Shown here piece by piece: positions 1 to 11,328 of a DNA stretch of 64,000 bases; position 1 is the stretch's first letter, and the number at the start of each line of letters is the position of its first letter. The stretch covers positions 51,719,514 through 51,783,513 of the forward strand of contig NC_045436.1 in assembly GCF_002776525.5 (NCBI RefSeq), given 5' to 3'. The notes beneath the pieces were generated by a model. The model did no database searches, was not told where the DNA came from, and saw nothing but the letters and a program-made list of their open reading frames with translations. This stretch comes from Piliocolobus tephrosceles. Lineage: Eukaryota; Chordata; Mammalia; Primates; Cercopithecidae. The position numbers and the translations under genes are program-made.

Positions 1-411
1 TACTATTTTTGTTTTTACTTTCCCACACTTTCTTCTTGTGGTTCTTGGCTTGAATGTCCTTTCTTTGAATTTGCTACTAAACATCTCAATCTAAATCATG
101 TCATATAATGTCTCATTTCTCTCATTCTTTTCATATCATTGCCTATTTTTAAAAAAACAATACTGCATTTAATAAGGGAAATACTTAAGTTTAAATAGTC
201 TCTATGGTTCTTAACACTACAACATAAACTATTAACACTACAAATTGTTGGTTTCCATTTTACAGCAGAAATAACATACTTTGAAAATGTGTAGTACTGA
301 TTTCAATGCTAGCTACACTTCTCATTAGTTATCTAGTCTTAAAAAAGCAATTTCAATATAGTATCTTCTTTATCAAGTGTTTTTCCCACACAAATCATTA
401 GTTTCCATGAG
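1..411. other. Unique AT-rich sequence, nothing recognised
   Basis: AT-rich sequence without a repeat, open frame or RNA gene that I can support. It ends at the left target-site copy of the MLT1-type LTR. Confidence 0.6.
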
Positions 412-754
412 TGCTATGGTCCGAATGTTTATATTCCCTCAAAATTCATATGCTGAAATTCTAATCCCCAAGATGATGGCATTAAGAGGTGGTGCCTTTG
501 GGAGGTCATAATGGCATGTGGATGAAGCCCTCATGATTGGGATTATTGCCCTTGAAAAAGAGGCACAAAAGTGACACCCATCCTTTCTACCATGTCAAGT
601 TACAGTGGAAAAATTGGCCCTCACCATACACTGACACTGCCAGTACCTTGATCTTAGACTTTCCAACCCGCAGAACTATGAGAAATAAATTTCTGTTGTA
701 TAGAAGTCACTCAGTATATGGATTTTATTATAGCAGCCTGCATGAACTAAGACA
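412..754 (+). mobile_element. Solo LTR, MLT1 type (ERVL-MaLR)
   Basis: The element starts TGCTATGG and ends CTAAGACA, the usual ends of MLT1-type mammalian-apparent LTRs. Internal landmarks in order are 'ATTCATATGCTGAAAT', 'GGTGGTGCCTTTGGGAGG', 'GCCCTCATGATTGGGATTA' and, near the 3' end, 'GAGAAATAAATTTCTGTTGT', which contains the AATAAA polyadenylation signal. It is flanked by identical 5-bp copies ATGAG (407-411 and 755-759), the duplication length expected of ERVL-type integrases. No internal retroviral sequence follows, so it is a solo LTR. A 73-codon open frame inside it is not a gene. MLT1A/B-like is a memory-based assignment. Confidence 0.85.
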
Positions 755-2708
755 ATGAGTTCTATCTGTTCTGTTAAATTAGTACCATAGTACTGTACAT
801 CCAGGATACAGACAGTCTCATATTTGTGCATTAGGTATTTGGTTTGGAAAATAATGACCGGGGGCACAGAGAAGATGAGAAAGCCCATGCTGAGGTTCTT
901 TGTTCAGTTGCTAACTACTGTGGACAATTGAGGCTCAGTCATACCAAGAGATTTTAAGAAACAACAAACCACGTACTTCTGAATTGTCTATTTAAGGGAG
1001 CAAAATGTGGAATATCTATTCATTAGCTTCTAGGCACCTTTAGTCAAGAGTCACCTCATGGCATAAAAACGACTTCCCCACATTTTCAGATTAAACATGC
1101 ATAAATGAGAGGTATCCGGAATCACTGAGGTTTAAGTGTTTGTTAGGTTGCACCATCTTGAACTTGGTAGCCATAAATATGGGTGAAGTTAATTTGGGTC
1201 CAGCAAATATGAGGTGAGGCACAAGAGGTGTCTGTTACAACAGGGGGTGTCTAGAAACTAGTACAGATTTGAGTTTCTAATATCACTTAACGCATTTTTA
1301 TGGTGAATGAATGAAAAGTGGAAGCCAATAACACCGAAACTATGGAGTTATTGTGAGGTTAATTGAAAATGTAAGTAACAAACTAAAATATACTAGAAAA
1401 TGCTGTACATATTTTTTGAGTTTGAATACTTAAAAGAGCAAAGTTTTCTTTTTTGTAACTGGGTTTTAAAAAGATCTTAAGCCATATTCTATTGCATTAC
1501 AGAAAAACCTCCTCTAGTCAATTTGAATAAGTTCAAAGGAGTCTACGCACCATTATGAAATCAGTTGAGGTGCAGGATGGGTAGATATGAGGTCATCCTC
1601 TCTTATGAGAATCCATAGAGTCTGCTGCTCTGAAGATGTAGAGGACACGTTTTCAATCTGATATCTATAGGGGTTCCCATGCTTCAAAATCCTTGCTGTT
1701 TCCATAGTTCACTCTCATCTTATCCTTAAACTTCTTAACTGCTTCTTTCTTTCAACTAAGGTCTAACACTTTATTGGAAAAAGTGGAAAATTTGTTTTGT
1801 TTTCTCCAAAACATTCTGACTCCCAGAGGATGTGGAGAGATCACCTCCCACTTCCATCCACTTTCAGCATCCCGTGCAGTTACCCCTGCACAGCTTTATT
1901 CTATCTCTGCAAACCCCCAGAGTCTAGCTTCCCTTACTTTTTCACTAACCTTTCTTCATCCCTGCTTAGATACAGTACCATTACTATTCTCAGTTTGGGA
2001 AAGGAAGGACTGGAGGGCAGGTGGGTGTGACTAGCTCTACAAGTAAAACTTTTTGGAGAAATTTATTACTGTCATGCCTAGGCTGAGAGATAAGATCAAC
2101 ACAGTTGGAGAAATTCCACAAAGCCCAGAGTAGGAAAACTCATCAGTTACTGCACTAACATTTTATTCCATTATACCTTATTATGTATTATTACTTGTAT
2201 TCTAATACTGAACAAGAAGTATGACAAGCATAAGATTCAGTCAGACTATTTAATGAACAACTGAAAGGTTTTCTTGTGACATATCACACCTGTTCACAAG
2301 TATTATATTTTGAAGCAGAGGAGTTTAATGTAATATGATTAGGATAGAAACAATTTATAGCTTCATTATTTTCTGTCAATATATACACATTGGCAATCAT
2401 TCTCAATAATCTATTTGCTATTATATAGGTAAAAGTATAGGTTAATAGAAGGCATTCATAACATTTTTGGTAGTTTGCTGCAATTAGTGTAATTTGTAAA
2501 TTAGCTGCTTGTACAAAAAATTAATATTATTTTCATTACAATAGATTAGACCAACATAAATCTTGTTACCTCTTTCTTTTACAGGATTTTACATTCTTTA
2601 GCTAAAAATGCCAGAAAAAATATTCATAATGAAGTCTTAACAGTACTGCTTGGGGGTGATTAGAGTTATTTTTGTTCTATTCATGGTTTTCTTTATTTTC
2701 TAACATTG
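755..2708. other. Unique AT-rich sequence, no gene seen
   Basis: No recognisable repeat or RNA gene. Two overlapping open frames at 1774-2034 (86 and 77 codons) lie in a locally GC-richer patch, but they lack family resemblance, start context or splice support, and I treat them as chance. Confidence 0.5.
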
Positions 2709-3549
2709 CAGTCATACATCTGTTAATGATGGGAATATGTCTTGAGTAATGCATCCTTAGGCTATTTCATCGTTGCCCAGATGTCATAGCATGTACTTAC
2801 ACAAAACTAGGTGATATGGACTACTATACACCTAGGCTACATGGATGGCCTGTTGCTCCTTGGCCACAAACCTGCACAGGTAGGCAATTATACTACAGAC
2901 AATTGTAGCAAAATGATAGGCAACTATAACACAATTGTAAGTACTTGGGTATCTAAAGGTAGAAGAGGTTAATAAAAATAGGATATAAAAGATTAAACAT
3001 GGTACTCTTGTATAGGGCATTTACCATTAATGGAGAAGGCATTGGAAGACACTCTGCGTGATTAAATGAGTGAGTAGTGAGTGAATGTGAAAGCCTAGGA
3101 CATTACTGTACACCATTGTAGACTTCATAAATTTTGTACACTTAGGTTACACTAAATTTATTAAAAAAATTTTTCTTTCTTCAATAATAAATTAACCTTA
3201 GCTTACTGAAACATTTTACTTTATGCAGTTTTAAAGTTTTTTTTTAAACTTTTTGACTGTTTTGTAATAACTCTTAGCTTTAAACAGAAATACATTTTAG
3301 AGCAGCATAAAAATATTCTCTTTATATTCTTTTTCTATAAACATTTTTCTATCCTTAAATTTTTAACTTTTTTATGTGACTGGCAGTTCAGTAAGTTTGT
3401 TTATACGGCATCACCACAAGCACATGAATAAGGCATCACACTACATCATTTGGCTGTAGGAATTTTTTAGGTCCATTATAATTTTATGGGCCCATTATAG
3501 TATATTGCGTTCATTGCTAACCAAAATGCTGTTATGTAGTACGGGACTG
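2709..3549 (+). mobile_element. Tigger-like (Tc1/mariner, pogo group) DNA transposon, internally deleted
   Basis: The left end reads CAGTCATACATC and the right end reads GTACGGGACTG, inverted ends of a Tigger-type element that I recall as CAGTCATGCGTC. A TA follows the right end at 3550-3551, as expected of the TA target; the left TA appears decayed to TG. Internal landmarks include 'CACCTAGGCTACATGG', 'GGCCTGTTGCTCC', 'TGAGTGAATGTGAAAGCCTA' and 'AATAATAAATTAACCTTAGC'. At about 840 bp it is far shorter than an autonomous Tigger (about 2.5 kb), and no transposase frame is seen. I am unsure of the subfamily. Confidence 0.75.
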
Positions 3550-3619
3550 TATTTGTTGTTTTCTTTTTTTGCACTGAATACATTACTTTACTAATTTAAA
3601 AAATATTATTTAAAATGCT

Positions 3620-4167
3620 TAGCATTTGACCCAGCAATCCCATTACTAGGTATATACCCAAAGGAGTAGATATTCTTCTATTATGAAAATACATGCACAT
3701 GTGTGTTCGTTGCAGTACTATTCATAATAGCAAAGACATGGAATCAACCCAAATGCCCATCAATTATAGACTGGATAAAGAAAATATAGTACATACACCA
3801 TGGAATACTATGCAGCTATAAAAAGGAATGAGATCATGTCCTTTGTAGGGACAGGGATGGAGCTGGAAGCCATTATCCTCAGCAAACTAATACAGGGAAA
3901 GAAAACCAAATGCTGTATGTCCTCACTTATAAGTGGGAGCTGAATAATGAGAACACATGGACAGAGGAAGGGGAACAACACACACTGGGGCCTGTCAGAG
4001 GAGGAGGGAAGAAAGAGCATCAGGATAAATAGCTAATGCATGTGGGGCTTAATACCTAAGTGTTGCAGCAACCCACCATGGCACACGTTTACCTATGTAA
4101 CCATCCTGCATGTTCTGCACATGCATCCCATAACTTAAAATAAAATAAAACTAAAAGAAAATAAAAA
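3620..4167 (+). mobile_element. 5'-truncated LINE-1 3' end (L1P grade)
   Basis: It begins in the end of ORF2 ('TTTGACCCAGCAATCCCATT'), runs through 'GAATACTATGCAGC' and 'AAGTGGGAGCTGAATAATGA', then the 3' UTR, and ends in an A-rich tail with AATAAAA-type interruptions (about 4137-4167). This is the standard 5'-truncated insertion. I could not define a clear target-site duplication. A 70-codon minus-strand frame at 3808-4020 is a shadow. Confidence 0.9.
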
Positions 4168-4671
4168 AATCTTATACTGGTATTTCTTGTAAATTTACTT
4201 CTGGCCTTTTATGTTTTTCTCTTTGTATCTGGCTTCTTTATATTCCCATTCCCCAGTTACCACAATTCTAAGTAGATGTATAATCCACCTGCATTCTCTG
4301 CAGTCTGCAGCCACATTGCCCTCTCATGGCTTATGTTTTTAAAGAGAATGTCTGTGCTCATAACATTAAATATGCTGATGAGTCCTGGTACTCAGCAGGT
4401 TGACAATCCTCTGCCAACATCTATTGGCAGGCACCATCCTCTCCATCCTCTCAAATGGCTCTATTCACCTCCCCATGCCGACTGAAACTGTCATTTTCAC
4501 GAAACCCCATTGTTGCAAATTAGCTGTTGCTGGCAAAAGTTCACAGGCTGTTTCCAGGCATTAATTTATGATCTGTTCATCTATTTTCTCCATTCAGACC
4601 AGCATAGTCAGAAGCTCTACTGAGTTTGAACCCTTTCTTACCTAGACAACTTGATGGCAAAAACACATCTA
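4168..4671. other. Unique sequence, no gene seen
   Basis: No repeat recognised. A 69-codon open frame at 4276-4485 has no recognisable domain and is treated as chance. Confidence 0.5.

Positions 4672-4703
<32 letters not shown>
4672..4703 (+). repeat. (GTT)n microsatellite
   Basis: About ten uninterrupted GTT/TGT units. A simple trinucleotide repeat, probably length-polymorphic. Confidence 0.95.
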
Positions 4704-5639
4704 TAACAATTTCTATATCTTAAAGGCATAATCACAATAAATAGTAAGTATATCTTGGTTTCTTCCCAAGAATATTCATTTCATTTATTGCATTGATTGA
4801 GTTTCATGCACAGAAAGGGAGTACTTTGTAGCTAGGTTTACCTCCACTGTAATACTAAACAGTAGAGGATAGCATTGATAAGACAAAGGGTGGAGATGAG
4901 ATCAAGATGCCAACATCTCTTCTATATCACTTATTATTCTGTTAATTATTTAGTGGCCTGAAAAAGAAAATTAACTAATGGAGTGGAAGAAAACAAATCT
5001 AATTGTGGTAACTCTCACAAACTTTTTATTAACTCCTTAGGAAATGACTTTAAATATTACTACTTGCTTGCTATAACATTTTTTTAGGCAAGAAGGAAAA
5101 AAGGAGAAAAAGGGAGAAAAATGGGGGGGTGGGTACTATGAATTAAAGATTAAAAGATTGATCAGATAATTTGAAGAGAAACATTTTATATTCCACATGC
5201 TGAAACATAAGTTTAAGACAATCTTTATTTATCATACTATACAAAAATGAGATACCATGCAAGCTTTCCCCTCTTACATTCATAGTTCCTCCCAGAATCC
5301 CTACAGGCATACCACAGATGTTCAGTAAACACTCTGTTGATGAGAATTCTGGGAAGACATAGCTATTCGATGAACAGGAATCAGAATTTATCATTCGAAA
5401 TTATCAACTCAAAAATTCTTTTTTTCCTCATACATATTCTGCTTATGTATCAAAAATTATAAGAAACCCAGATTTCTCAGAACATCTGAGGTCACAATGG
5501 CTTATAATGTTAAAAGAAGTGGAGTCTCAGCCTATATGTAGTATCTCCTTCTCTTTTATTCATACACATGTTCACACTTGCAATTCTAAGAAAAAATGAA
5601 TTTTTAAACTCGCTTATTTATTAAACTGATGTGCATTAA
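4704..5639. other. Unique AT-rich sequence, no gene seen
   Basis: No recognised repeat or gene. An 83-codon minus-strand frame at 5143-5394 has no recognisable feature. Confidence 0.5.
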
Positions 5640-5745
5640 ATCAGGTAACGTTCATAACGTATTCTGGATATAAACATGAACAGGTGAGACGGGCCCCTGC
5701 CCTCACAGAGCTTATGTTCTGGTGAGGAGCTTTAACACGACCTTG
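5640..5745 (-). mobile_element. LINE-2 3'-end relic
   Basis: The stretch 'GGGCCCCTGCCCTCACAGAG' followed by 'CTTATGTTCTGGTGAGGAG' matches the inverted form of the L2 3' region as I remember it. Degraded, no coding capacity. Confidence 0.55.
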
Positions 5746-8700
5746 GTGCTGGGATAGGAAGGAAAGCTGTCACATTGAAAGTGATGGTATAAATTCAAAC
5801 CCACCAAATGATTGAATACTGCTTCATCTTTGATCAGTAGGGATTGATGCTAGTTAATACATTAGCCGTTACACTTTGTGTGCTAGAATTAGATTACCCC
5901 ACATATCTAAGTTACTTAATGTATGCCATTTAAACAAACTGTATGGATGCAATTACCATAAATAATGTTTTCTATGCATTTTATGCAAAGTAAGAACATA
6001 TAGTCTCCATTAATAAAATATTTTAATAAAGGTAAGAATATTGTATATTCATGTTGGTGAATGCTATGAAAATAATGAAATGATTAATTTAAAAGCAAGA
6101 TCATTCTGTAATCTTATTTACTGTGTGTCATATATATTCAAACAAATGTTTTAAATAAACATCCTGTCCAGCATGTAGTTACTTTGTAAGAGTTATCATT
6201 TTCCCTAACATTCTTCAGCAAATTTCTTCTAATACAGAAGTGTGCCTTCTGGCTTTGCATAATAATCACAGAGAACAAAAATATTATTCCTTAGGCATAT
6301 GTTATGTGATGAGAAACAGCCTCCTATATTCCCAAGTTAGGAGAAAAATACTCACCTTTTTGCAGATGTAAGTTAGCACTGCCAATTTTAAATGAAGCCT
6401 GTTTGAAGGCTGGGTTATACATAAACCATTAGTATAATGGCGCAATTAACACCACTCCCAGGATAGATGAATAAATTGCTGATGTAAGACTTTGTAAATG
6501 CTCTCACTAAGTACAAAGTAATATGATACATATTATATAAATCTATCTATATGATTATATGAATAAGTATACACACACACACACACAAACCCGACATACA
6601 CCATTAGGTAGAGTTTTGCTAATTCTCATATAGTGATAAATGGACAAGTAGAAAAAAATTCTCTATACTTTATTTATTTATTTAAATGATTAAAGTAGCC
6701 TATCTTTTGACACGGAGGTTATACTTTGGCTTAATATGTCTTCCCCAATCATAACTTAGGGCTTTTATTTTTTTCTCAATGATTTGAGAAAATAATAAAG
6801 GCCAGTTGACATTGTGAAGTATGGCACCAGTGGTTCTTATAGGGTGATGGTCTTGTTTATGGGAGGAGCAGAAACCACATCTATCAGAAGATGTATGGAT
6901 GAGATAACAGACTAATTCTCAAATCTTCCTTTGGAATTCTGCCTCTATTTACAAAGGAGGCATCTGGAAGTAGAAAATGAATGCCTATTTTCTCTAGCGT
7001 AAAATTTCAAGGGAATCTTCTGTTTAATAGACAATTTCCTATAGTAGGAAGAACAAAGCCAGCATTTTTACTTCTTTTAACAGGCCTTTGTATATGATGG
7101 ACTATTATATAGATGAGTGATAAATTAGAAAATGAGGGACTGAACAGTCTACTGGACATCAACCTGGAGCTGTGAAGTGGCTTTATCTACATAAAAGAAG
7201 AAAAACAACACTTTCAAAGACTAGTAAAAACAATTAAAGGCTTTTTTTATGTAGAGATTATTAGTAGAGAGAAAATAATCAATAACGGTATTAGAAGTGA
7301 GCTCACTGAATGTTAAAGGAAACAAATATTGCAGATGCTTTCTGAATGCACAATATCAAGGCAAGTTTAACCTAAGTGAAATAATGGACTCCCTGGTGAC
7401 TAGGATTTGAGGTCTGAGAGCCATTATAATGCACACATGAAAATATATGTGAATTTATTCTTACCACAAGCTAGTAAAATTATATATTCTCTTTACATAT
7501 CTGTATGAATTATATGAGGAACAAAAATCATATTGTAAACTGAAAGAATTATTTTTGGAAATTATGTACTCCTGTGTACAAAATATTTGTATTTATGATT
7601 TTTTTCCCTTGGAGATTTTGCTTTGTGTTCTTAGTATACTTTTATTGCTTTTGTTTTATTGTCTTGGTATATTTTCATTGTTGGTGACAAGAGTGTTGCG
7701 CATCTTCAGAATCTTTTGGAAGGGAAGAAGTTTTTGTTGGATATATGTCCCTAGCTGTTTTGGCAGGCATAAGGAAAATTATTTGATTATGCTGATAAAA
7801 TGAAACAGAACTAAATCCCTGACCCTGTTGGTAAGAGAAGAGAGATGAGAATACTAATGAAAAGAGTCAGAGAATGGAAATGTACTCAAGAGGAGGCCCT
7901 GGGCTCAGCTCTTAAGAGGACTAAGGAGAAAGCTGACAATGAACAAGGGCTTGCTTTTGTCAGCATCTGTTATTGGTCATTCTACCTCTTTCAACCTGAC
8001 ATGCTGTTCTCTCCCCATCTGTGTCATCAGAGAGATTCTGCTCGACTCTACCAACCTCTCTTTCATTTAGTATGGCTACCTTCATTTTTCTTTAGGGATA
8101 ATCCCAGTCTATGTGGCTTACATGGGGCTGAACTCACCACTCAGTTCCAGAGATCGAACAGTAGATCTACCTTTGATTGATTACAGTCATAAGGATTAGT
8201 TTAGGAATGGGTCAATCAATCAGCCAAAAAATAAAAGTTGGTTCTAAAACTTTTCTTGGAACCATCTGGTGCAAGCTTCATTCTGCTGATGTCCTTAATC
8301 TTGTAGCACATAAGCCTGGAACTTTGAGAATCATATAGGAGAGTCCTTCAGAACAAAACCCATGAAGAATCAGAGCCAGGTTATAATATATGTAAGAAGG
8401 ACAAATTCCTGGTGATATTGTTTGAACATCATAATCCAGCTGTTCTTGAGGTTATTCCTAGAATATTTCAGTATTGTAAGCCATTCATTTCCCTGTTTTA
8501 AGATAAGCTGAGTTGTATTTATTTTACTTGTAACCCAAGAATAATGTCAATATGCTATAGAAGTGATACAAATAATACAAAGTTAAATACAAAGTTAAAA
8601 TGATAGAAATGTATCCCTACATAAACAAAAAAGTGAAGTAAAACAAAGAAAAACTATTGAAGGCACAGGAAGGTGAAAAAACTTAGGCAGAGAAGTCAAC

Positions 8701-9460
8701 CTTTGGATAAAGGAGTAATTGCTCAATTTTGCAGTTGCTAGCTGGAGGGTTTTTAGACTCTGCCATATGTGCTGACTAAATCTCTAATAAAAGCCTGCAA
8801 TCTTTCTCATTTTGGACAATCACAACTGCTGGAAAGTATGGGAAAACTCCCAGAAAAATGGGAGTTACACATAGGGAGTCCTAAGTTCTATGGATAAAGT
8901 ATGCTCCAATCCCTGGCTGGCTCCTAAACCATGCATTTTGTGTGAAAATTTTTAAACATCCAAGCCAAGAATAAAGCACTGAACTGAGATTTGAACTGCC
9001 ATCAAAGGATAGTTTGCAATTTAATACCAGCCTAGTTAATTGATGACTAAAACAACAAAAATCAATCCTGTCCAGGGAAATATAATACAATCCATAATCT
9101 TCACAAGATAATATTCACAATATTTAGAAGACAAAACAGAATTATTTAAAAATTTTTAAAAAGCAGAAAAGCAAGACTTATTCTTTAAAAAAGATATTTA
9201 GTGGTAATCAATGTCAACATACAACAGTTTTTAATTAGCACAGAAAGAATTTTAAATATCTCGTGATTTGAAGAAAAATATTCTTGTATGAATAAAAGAA
9301 TAAGAATGCTCAGCAGAGAAATATAAACTATAAAAAAGAGATCAAAGAAACTGTAATGAGGAAATAAGAGTATGATTCCATCACAAACAAAGAATATAAG
9401 CAAATTGGGTAGAAAATCAAGTATCTCTTACTGGACTAGGAAGCATCGCTTCTTCCGGCA
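5746..9460. other. Unique AT-rich sequence with a short (AC)n tract
   Basis: No gene recognised. There is an (AC)n tract at about 6570-6586. A 111-codon open frame at 7845-8180 lies in a less AT-rich patch, but it has no domain, no splice or promoter context and no biased codon use that I can see. An 82-codon frame at 7555-7803 is a run of hydrophobic codons from T-rich DNA. Confidence 0.45.
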
Positions 9461-9706
9461 ACAGTGGCGCTATCTCGGCTCACTGCAAGCTCTGCCTCCC
9501 AGGTTCACGGCATTCTCCTGCCTCAACCTCCTGAGTAGCTGGGACTACAGGTGCCCGCCACCACGCCTGGCTTATTTTTTGTATTTTTAGTAGAGACAGG
9601 GTTTCACCGTGTTAGCCAGGATGGTCTGGATCTCCTGATCTCGTGATCCGCCAGCCTCGGCCTTCCAGAGTGCTGGGATTACAGGCGTGAGCCACTGCGC
9701 CTGGCC
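9461..9706 (-). mobile_element. Alu (S/Y type) missing its 3' end and A-tail
   Basis: Plus-strand landmarks are 'TCGGCTCACTGCAAGCTC', 'GTAGCTGGGACTACAGG', 'TAGTAGAGACAGGGTTTCAC', 'CTCGTGATCCGCC' and the 5'-end complement 'GTGAGCCACTGCGCCTGGCC'. The copy starts inside the right monomer. The oligo-T (A-tail complement) and about 40 bases next to it are absent, so it cannot be a simple complete insertion; later deletion or recombination is likely. GCAAGCTC and CTCGTGATCC suggest AluY or a late AluS. Confidence 0.92.
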
Positions 9707-10125
9707 CATATTTGTAATATTCTTAATTTAATGCATAGTGAATTCAGCATAATAAAGATATTAGTGTTTAAATGCACTTCTAAATTATTTATTATTAAGG
9801 AGAAACTTTACAAATAAATAAAAGTAAAATACACTTACTTCAGAACCTATCATTTTAACTTTTTGCTTTTTTTTTTTTTTAACCTTTTAAGCTAATTTAA
9901 ATTTATTTTGGTACAAAGTAGTAGAATATACAATAGTAGTTATTTTCAGGTGAAGTCAGAGAAACTAATTTAAAATTGTCCAAAAATATGGAGGGACATA
10001 AATGGTGATGTGATTTCTCAGTCATATAGTACAGACAGCACTTTTACAACATTGCAGAAAAAAAATAAATTTTAGTAGTTTCATGAGACAAGCAATGTAC
10101 CCTGGTTATAAAACATGTAGACATT
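9707..10125. other. Unique AT-rich sequence
   Basis: Holds a poly-T run near 9867-9880. Nothing else recognised. Confidence 0.5.
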
Positions 10126-10530
10126 AGAATCATGTAGACAGCTGTATTATTTACTAGCTGACTGAATTTGGGCACATTCCTTAGCTTTTTTGAATCTCAT
10201 ATAGTTCGTCTGAAAATGAAGGTAATGATACCTGTCTCCAGTAGTGCTAATAATCCAGCTAATCAAAACGAACAAGCAATCCTCTATTTTTCAGTATTTT
10301 TCCAATTTCTATAGTGTAACTTCTTGGACCATGACCCATTTCAAACTAAAAACATGGCATCTCTGAAAAAGGAGATGGGAAGAGACATATCCAATCAGTT
10401 CTCTTAAGTGGGGTCAAGCTGGCTTCAGGGCACCACCACATCCCTCAAAAGAGTGTCATGAGAATTAAATGATGTAATAGAGTTGAAGTGCTTAGCACAG
10501 TGACTGACATAAAACAAGTCTTCAACAAAA
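10126..10530 (+). mobile_element. MIR SINE split by about 220 bp of other sequence
   Basis: The left part (about 10126-10230) carries MIR landmarks 'TTTACTAGCTGACTGAATTTG' and 'GGGCACATTCC'. The right part (about 10455-10530) continues with 'ATGAGAATTAAATGATG' and 'TGCTTAGCACAGTGACTGACA', the MIR 3' portion. The intervening 10231-10454 matches nothing I recognise and is probably a later insertion. Confidence 0.65.
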
Positions 10531-11250
10531 GGGGACTTAATGATGATTGACTGACGAAGAGTTTGCACAACACTCCACAGAGTACCATGAGATGTAGAGG
10601 ACAGAATTTATCTCTCTTTCAAATAACTTATGGCTGTATTAAACACATTCAAGAGGAATATTAGAAGATGTGTCCTCATTATGATTATAATTATGACACA
10701 CTTTACTTCCAGTTATTGTATTAAATATGGTTACCCTTTTGAAAGAGTTGGATGAGAATCACACTGTGAAGAGTGAAGCAAAACTCATGCCTATAATAGC
10801 ATTTAGTCCAAGTTCTCAATTCTTCTCTAGGCACAAGAGATTAATTTTTCATTGTTCCTTAGTTCTTACCAGACTATCTTTGACAATTTGGTCATAAATC
10901 AAACTTTTTTCATATTGAAGTAGCTGGTTTGTCTGCTACATTTACCTTATAGAGTTGATTATCCTAATTGTTACCTTGCTATTCTTACCCATGGCTATCG
11001 ATTAGGCTGAACAATTTGTTAGTTTTCCCAGGTCTTTTCCAGTTTTAGCACTGAAGGTCACATGTCCTGGGAACCCTCTCAGTCCTAGGTGAATTGGTAC
11101 AGTTGGTCACCCTAGTATAGATAGATCTTCAATTCTTCATTGCATAGGTGGTTAATAAATGAAAATAGTGCCCTCAAAAACAGAATAATCAGGTTTGTTC
11201 ATATGTAGTGTGCTTATTGAGTAAGAAAAATCATCAAAATTAAAAATAAG
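10531..11250. other. Unique AT-rich sequence
   Basis: No repeat or gene recognised. Confidence 0.5.
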
Positions 11251-11328
11251 CTACACTTCCAAATGATCTGTGTCATAATTGAACCGAAGCACGATCTTCT
11301 GCGGGGGCTTGATGAAAATTCCCAGCTG
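11251..11328 (-). other. Candidate exon-like segment (26 codons ending in a stop), function unknown
   Basis: On the minus strand a strong 3' splice-site-like string (pyrimidine-rich, ending TGTGTCCCTCAG) is followed directly by an open frame of 25 codons and TAG, reading QLGIFIKPPQKIVLRFNYDT then DHLEV. The segment is distinctly GC-richer than its surroundings and keeps several CpG dinucleotides (CCCCGCAG, GATCGTG, TTCGG), which is unusual in old neutral primate DNA. Upstream in the same frame is a stop, so it would have to be a spliced terminal coding exon, or a pseudogene scrap. I do not recognise the peptide, and no canonical polyadenylation signal follows closely. Confidence 0.3.

Noticed and set aside
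7845..8180. 111-codon open frame in unique DNA
   Set aside because: No domain, homologous family, promoter, splice or polyadenylation context visible; could be revisited with a conservation test.
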